64,000 bases of DNA from Mixophyes australis (Eukaryota; Chordata; Amphibia; Anura; Limnodynastidae): assembly GCA_036250195.1 (NCBI GenBank), contig JAVHZZ010000012.1:89298591-89362590 (forward strand). Direction: 5' to 3'. The position numbers and the translations under genes were made by a program. Position 1 is the first letter of the stretch. The number at the start of each line of letters is the position of its first letter. Below are positions 58,901 through 64,000 of this stretch, one piece after another. The notes under the pieces are model-generated. The model made no database searches. It was given only the letters and a program-made list of their open reading frames with translations, and was not told where the DNA came from.

Positions 58901-61900
58901 TTGAATCTTGAATCATGAATCGAATCATGAATCGAATCATGAATCATGAATTGAATCATGAATCATGAATCGAATCATGAATCATTAATCGAATCATGAA
59001 TCATTAATCGAATCATGAATTGAATCATGAATCGAATCATGAATCGAATCATGAATCATGAATCATGAATTTAATCATGAATTATGTATTGAATCATGAA
59101 TTGAATCATGAATCGAATCATGAATCATGAATCATAAATCGGATCATGAATCATGAATTGAATCATAAATCATAAATTGAATCATGAATCATGAATCGAA
59201 TCATGAATCATGAATTGAATCATGAATCGAATCATGAATCATGAATCGAATCATGAATCATGAATCATGAATCATGAATTTAATCATGAATTATGTATTG
59301 AATCATGAATTGAATCATGAATCGAATCATGAATCATGAATCATGTATTGAATCATAAATCATGAATCATGAATTATGAATAAAAACATGATTTGAATCA
59401 TGAATCATAAATCGAATCATAAATCATTAATCAAATCATGAATCATTACTTGAATCATGAATTGAATAATAAATCATGAATCATGAAATGAATCATGAAT
59501 CGAATCATAAATCATTAATCGAATCATGAATCATGAATTGAATCATGAATCATGAATTGAATCATGAATCATGAATCGAATCATGAATCATAAATAGAAT
59601 CATGATTCATGAATCATGAATTGAATCATGATTCATGAATCATGAATCGAATCATGAATCAAGAATCATGAATCCAATCATGAATCAAGAATCATGAATC
59701 TAATCATGAATCATGAATTGAATCATGAATCGAATCATGAATCATGAATTGAATCATGATTCATGAATCATGAATTGAATCATGATTCATGAATCATGAA
59801 TCGAATCATGATTCATGAATCATGAATCGAATCATGAATCAAGAATCATGAATCGAATCATGAATCAAGAATCATGAATTGAATCATGAATCATGAATTG
59901 AATCATGAATCATTAATCGAATCATGAATCATAAATTGAATCATGAATCGAATCATGAATTGAATCATGAATCATTAATCGAATCATGAATTGAATCATG
60001 CAATGAATCAAGAATCATGAATCATGAATTGAATCATGAATCATAAATCGGATCATGAATCATGAATTGAATCATAAAACATGAATCGAATCATGAAATG
60101 AATCATGAATCATGAAACATGAATTGAATCATAAAACATGTATCGAATCGTAAATCATGAATCAAATCGTATATCATGAATCGAGTCATGAATCGAATCA
60201 TGAATCATGAATTGAATCATGAATCATGAATCGAATCATGAATCATGAATTGAATCATGAATCATGAATTGAATCATGAATCATTAATCGAATCATGAAT
60301 CATGAATCACGAATCGAATCATGAATCGAATCATGAATCATGAATCGAATCATGAATCATGAATTGAATCATGAATCATGAATTGAATCATGAATCATTA
60401 ATCGAATCATGAATCATGAATCACGAATCGAATCATGAATCGAATCATGAATCATGAATTGAATCATGAATCATGAATTGAATCATGAATCATGAATTGA
60501 ATCATGAATTGAATCATGAATTCTGAATTGAATCATAAATTGAATCATGAAACATGAATCGAATTATTAATCATGAATCATGAATTGAATCATGAATCAT
60601 GAATTGAATCATGAATCATGAGTCGAATCATGAATCATAAATCATGAATTGAATCATAAATCTTGAATCATGAATTGAATCTTGAATCATGAATAATGAA
60701 TTGAATCATGAATTGAATTATGAATCATGAATTGAATTATGAATCATGAATCGAATCATGATTCATGAATCGAATCATGAATTGAATCGTGAATCATGAA
60801 TCGAATCATAAATTGAATCATGAATCATTAATGGACTCATGAATCATTAATCGAATCATGAATCATGAATCATGAATTGAATCGTGAATCATGAATTGAA
60901 TCGTGAATCATGAATCGAATCATAAATTGAATCATGAATCATGAAATGAATCATGAATCATGAATTGAATCATGAATCATGAATTGAATCGTGAATCATG
61001 AATCGAATCATAAATTGAATCATGAATCATGAATCATGAAATGAATCATGAATCATGAATTGAATCATGAATTGAATCATGAATTCTGAATTGAATCATA
61101 AATTGAATCATGAAACGAATTATTAATCATGAATCATAAATTGAATCATGAATCATGAATTGAATCATGAATCATGAGTCGAATCATGTATCATAAATCA
61201 TGAATTGAATCATAAATCTTGAATCATGAATTGAATCTTGAATCATGAATAATGAATTGAATCATGAATTGAATTATGAATCATGAATTGAATTATGAAT
61301 CATGAATCGAATCATGATTCATGAATCGAATCATGAATCATGAATTGAATCATTAATCGAATCGTGAATCATGAATTGAATCGTGAATCATGAATCGAAT
61401 CATAAATTGAATCATGAATCATGAATGGAATCATGAATCATTAATCGAATCATGAATCATGAATCATGAATTGAATCGTGAATCATGAATCGAATCATAA
61501 ATTGAATCATGAATCATGAAATGAATCATGAATCATGAATTGAATCATGAATTGAATCGTGAATCGAATCATAAATTGAATCATGAATCATGAAATGAAT
61601 CATGAATCATGAAATGAATCATGAATCATGAATTGAATCATGAATCATGAATCATGAAATGAATCATGAATCATGAATTGAATCATGAATCATGAATCGA
61701 ATCATGAATCATGAATCATGAATTTAATCATGAATCATGAATCGAATCATGAATCATGAATCATGAATTGAATCATAAATCATGAATCATGAATTGAATC
61801 ATGAATCATGAATCAAATTATGAATCATGAATTAAATCATGAATCAAATCATGAATCGTGAATTGAATCATGAATCATGATTCGAATCATGAATCGAATC

Positions 61901-62290
61901 ATGAATCATAAATAGAATCATGAATCACAAATCATGAATCATGAATTGAATCATGAATCATGAATCGAATAATGAATCAAGAATCATGAATCGAATCATG
62001 AATCATGAATCATGAATTGAATCATGAATCATTAATCGAATCATGAATCGAATCATGAATCATGAATCGAATCATGAATTGAATCATGAATCATTAATCG
62101 AATCATGAATTGAATCATGAATTGAATCATGAATCATGAATCCTAAATCGGATCATGAATCATGAATTGAATCATAAAACATGAATCGAATCATGAATCA
62201 TGAATCATGAATTGAATCATGAAGCGAATCATAAATCATGAATTGAATCATGAATCATGAATCATGAATTGAATCTTGCTACATGAATCA
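58901..62290 (+). repeat. Third, shortened copy of the right-hand family
   Basis: AATTGAATCTTGAATCATG at about 58,901 matches 49.38, 56.35 and 62.29 kb. CATTACTTG (59444), GTATCGAATCG (60140), ATTAATGGAC (60828), the TTCTGAATTG pair 60521/61084 (563 bp) and CCTAAATCGG (62142) then follow in the same order as in the two 7.0 kb copies. Offsets from copy 2 are about 2,340-2,550 bp. At about 60.23-60.44 kb the words CATTAATCG and AATCACGAATCG are doubled. Confidence 0.7.
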
Positions 62291-64000
62291 TGAATTGAAT
62301 CTTGAATCATGAATCGAATCATGAATCGAATCATGAATCATGAATTGAATCATGAATCATGAATCGAATCATGAATCATTAATCGAATCATGAATCATTA
62401 ATCGAATCATGAATTGAATCATGAATCATGAATTGAATCATGAATTGAATCATGAATCGAATCATGAATCGAATCATGAATCATGAATCATGAATTTAAT
62501 CATGAATTATGTATTGAATCATGAATTGAATCATGAATCGAATCATGAATCATGAATCATAAATCGGATCATGAATCATGAATTGAATCATAAATCATAA
62601 ATTGAATCATGAATCATGAATCGAATCATGAATCATGAATTGAATTATGAATCGAATCATGAATCATGAATCGAATCATGAATCATGAATCATGAATCAT
62701 GAATTTAATCATGAATTATGTATTGAATCATGAATTGAATCATGAATCGAATCATGAATCATGAATCATGTATTGAATCATAAATCATGAATCATGAATT
62801 ATGAATAAAAACATGATTTGAATCATGAATCATAAATCGAATCATGAATCATTAATCAAATCATGAATCATTACTTGAATCATGAATTGAATAATAAATC
62901 ATGAATCATGAAATGAATCATGAATCGAATCATAAATCATTAATCGAATCATGAATTGAATCATGAATCATGAATCGAATCATGAATCATAAATAGAATC
63001 ATGATTCATGAATCATGAATTGAATCATGATTCATGAATCATGAATCGAATCATGAATCAAGAATCATGAATCCAATCATGAATCAAGAATCATGAATCT
63101 AATCATGAATCATGAATTGAATCATGAATCGAATCATGATTCATGAATCATGAATTGAATCATGATTCATGAATCATGAATCGAATCATGAATCAAGAAT
63201 CATGAATCCAATCATGAATCAAGAATCATGAATCTAATCATGAATCATGAATTGAATCATGAATCGAATCATGATTCATGAATCATGAATCGAATCATGA
63301 ATCAAGAATCATGAATCGAATCATGAATCAAGAATCATGAATTGAATCATGAATCATGAATTGAATCATGAATCATTAATCGAATCATGAATCATAAATT
63401 GAATCATGAATCGAATCATGAATTGAATCATGAATCATTAATCGAATCATGAATTGAATCATGAAATGAATCAAGAATCATGAATCATGAATTGAATCAT
63501 GAATCATAAATCGGATCATGAATCATGAATTGAATCATAAAACATGAATCGAATCATGAAATGAATCATGAATCATGAAACATGAATTGAATCATAAAAC
63601 ATGTATCGAATCGTAAATCATGAATCAAATCGTATATCATGAATCGAGTCATGAATCGAATCATGAATCATGAATTGAATCATGAATCATGAATCGAATC
63701 ATGAATCATGAATTGAATCATGAATCATGAATTGAATCATGAATCATTAATCGAATCATGAATCATGAATCACGAATCGAATCATGAATCAAATCATGAA
63801 TCATGAATCGAATCATGAATCATGAATTGAATCATGAATCATGAATTGAATCATGAATCATTAATCGAATCATGAATCATGAATCACGAATCGAATCATG
63901 AATCGAATCATGAATCATGAATTGAATCATGAATCATGAATTGAATCATGAATCATGAATTGAATCATGAATCATGAATTGAATCTTTCTTCATGAATCA
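62291..64000 (+). repeat. Fourth, partial copy running off the window end
   Basis: It starts after CTTGCTACATG (62275-62285) and repeats the order of the third copy: CATTACTTG (62869, offset 3,425), the ATGATTCATG palindrome cluster and GTATCGAATCG (63603, offset 3,463). The cluster of ATGATTCATG and AATCAAG words at 63.0-63.3 kb is expanded relative to the third copy. The final bases read CTTTCTTCATG, a variant of CTTGCTTCATG. The array clearly continues beyond 64,000. Confidence 0.7.

Larger units (their letters stand above)
1..64000 (+). repeat. 5/7-bp satellite array filling the whole window
   Basis: The window is one head-to-tail satellite made of the heptamer AATCATG and the pentamer AATTG or AATCG. 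Pentamers stand singly, each followed by a heptamer, giving 12-bp (AATTGAATCATG) and 19-bp (AATTGAATCATGAATCATG) words. Common heptamer variants are AATCATA, AATCATT, AATCACA, AATCTTG, AATCGTG, AATTATG, AATAATG, AATCAAG and AAACATG. Common pentamer variants are AATCA, AATTA, AATTT, AATGG and AAATG. All units point the same way and no unique sequence interrupts them. Nearly every heptamer carries TCATGA (a BspHI-type palindrome) and GAATC (a HinfI-type site), so those enzymes should cut the array into very small fragments. No gene, RNA or transposon is visible. Arrays of this kind are typical of eukaryotic heterochromatin; species and chromosome position cannot be read from it. Both edges cut through repeat units, so the true array is longer. 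Confidence 0.97.

Noticed and set aside
1..64000. CRISPR array
   Set aside because: Repeats are 5-19 bp, contiguous and without unique spacers, and no cas-like coding sequence exists in the window.
1..64000. Protein-coding genes on either strand
   Set aside because: Stops recur every few units in all frames. Locally open frames only encode short repetitive peptides from 12-mer runs, with no composition change, start context or domain.
1..64000. Telomeric repeat with a heptamer period
   Set aside because: The heptamer AATCATG has no G-cluster (or C-cluster on the other strand) and does not resemble TTTAGGG or related telomere words. The higher-order structure also does not fit telomerase synthesis.
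1..64000. Heat-shock-element-like arrays of GAA
   Set aside because: GAA occurs at 5- and 7-bp spacing but always in the same orientation. The alternating GAA-nn-TTC arrangement is not present as a regular pattern.
1..64000. CENP-B box
   Set aside because: I saw no word close to the GC-containing CENP-B box core; the array lacks runs of GC bases altogether.
14020..64000. Transposon or insertion sequence behind the kilobase-scale repeats
   Set aside because: The long repeats consist only of the same 5/7-bp words, with no terminal inverted repeats, target-site duplications or transposase-like frame. Block duplication explains them.
1..64000. Nucleosome phasing by a ~10-bp AA/TT period
   Set aside because: AA steps fall at 5- and 7-bp spacing (12 and 19 bp words), which does not keep a 10-10.5 bp phase; only runs of three heptamers (21 bp) come close, and these are short.
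1..64000. tRNA, rRNA or other structured RNA genes
   Set aside because: No stretch has the GC content or unique sequence such genes need. The only folding potential is the repeat's own self-complementarity.

Overview
The whole 64 kb is one short-period, AT-rich satellite DNA array. I see no protein gene, RNA gene, transposon, CRISPR array or unique sequence anywhere, and both window edges lie inside the array. The + strand is built almost entirely from a heptamer, AATCATG, and a pentamer, AATTG or AATCG. Each pentamer is followed by a heptamer, so the real words are a 12-mer (5+7) and a 19-mer (5+7+7), with occasional longer heptamer runs. The array keeps one orientation throughout. From the unit composition, GC is about 27-29% and the + strand carries more A than T. 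An uninterrupted array of this size with nested higher-order repeats points to eukaryotic heterochromatin (pericentromeric, centromeric, subtelomeric, or a sex or B chromosome). The sequence does not identify the species or the chromosomal position.

The interest is in the hierarchy, which I followed with rare variant words used as landmarks. Left part (1-14 kb): a ~1.7 kb repeat family at 1-4.2 kb; a segment at 4.2-6.9 kb that recurs about 7.0 kb later at 11.2-13.9 kb; and between them a ~1.86 kb higher-order repeat. Middle (14-31.4 kb): a tandem segmental duplication of about 9.26 kb (copy A) and 8.1 kb (copy B). Copy A has an extra 986-bp tandem duplication that is single in B. Then 31.7-40.1 kb holds a ~4.1-4.3 kb duplication. 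It overlaps an almost identical 2,659-bp tandem duplication (about 37.5-42.8 kb), in which I found three substitutions and no indel. Right part (42.8-64 kb): a ~1.55 kb repeat, then a ~7.0 kb tandem duplication (45.65-52.43 and 52.43-58.9 kb) followed by two further partial copies to the window end.

The variant spectrum suggests a history. The pentamer AATCG equals the heptamer AATCATG minus AT, and the other common pentamers, AATTG and AATCA, are the two deamination products of the CpG in AATCG. Growth by unequal exchange or amplification at several scales (5/7 bp, 12/19 bp, ~0.55 kb, ~1.5-2.7 kb, ~4 kb, 7-9 kb) explains the layout. No gene-based biological system is present. What may be new is the satellite itself, its 5+7 grammar, its dense TGANTCA (bZIP-type) cores, and the ability of each strand to fold back on itself with one A-A mismatch per heptamer.
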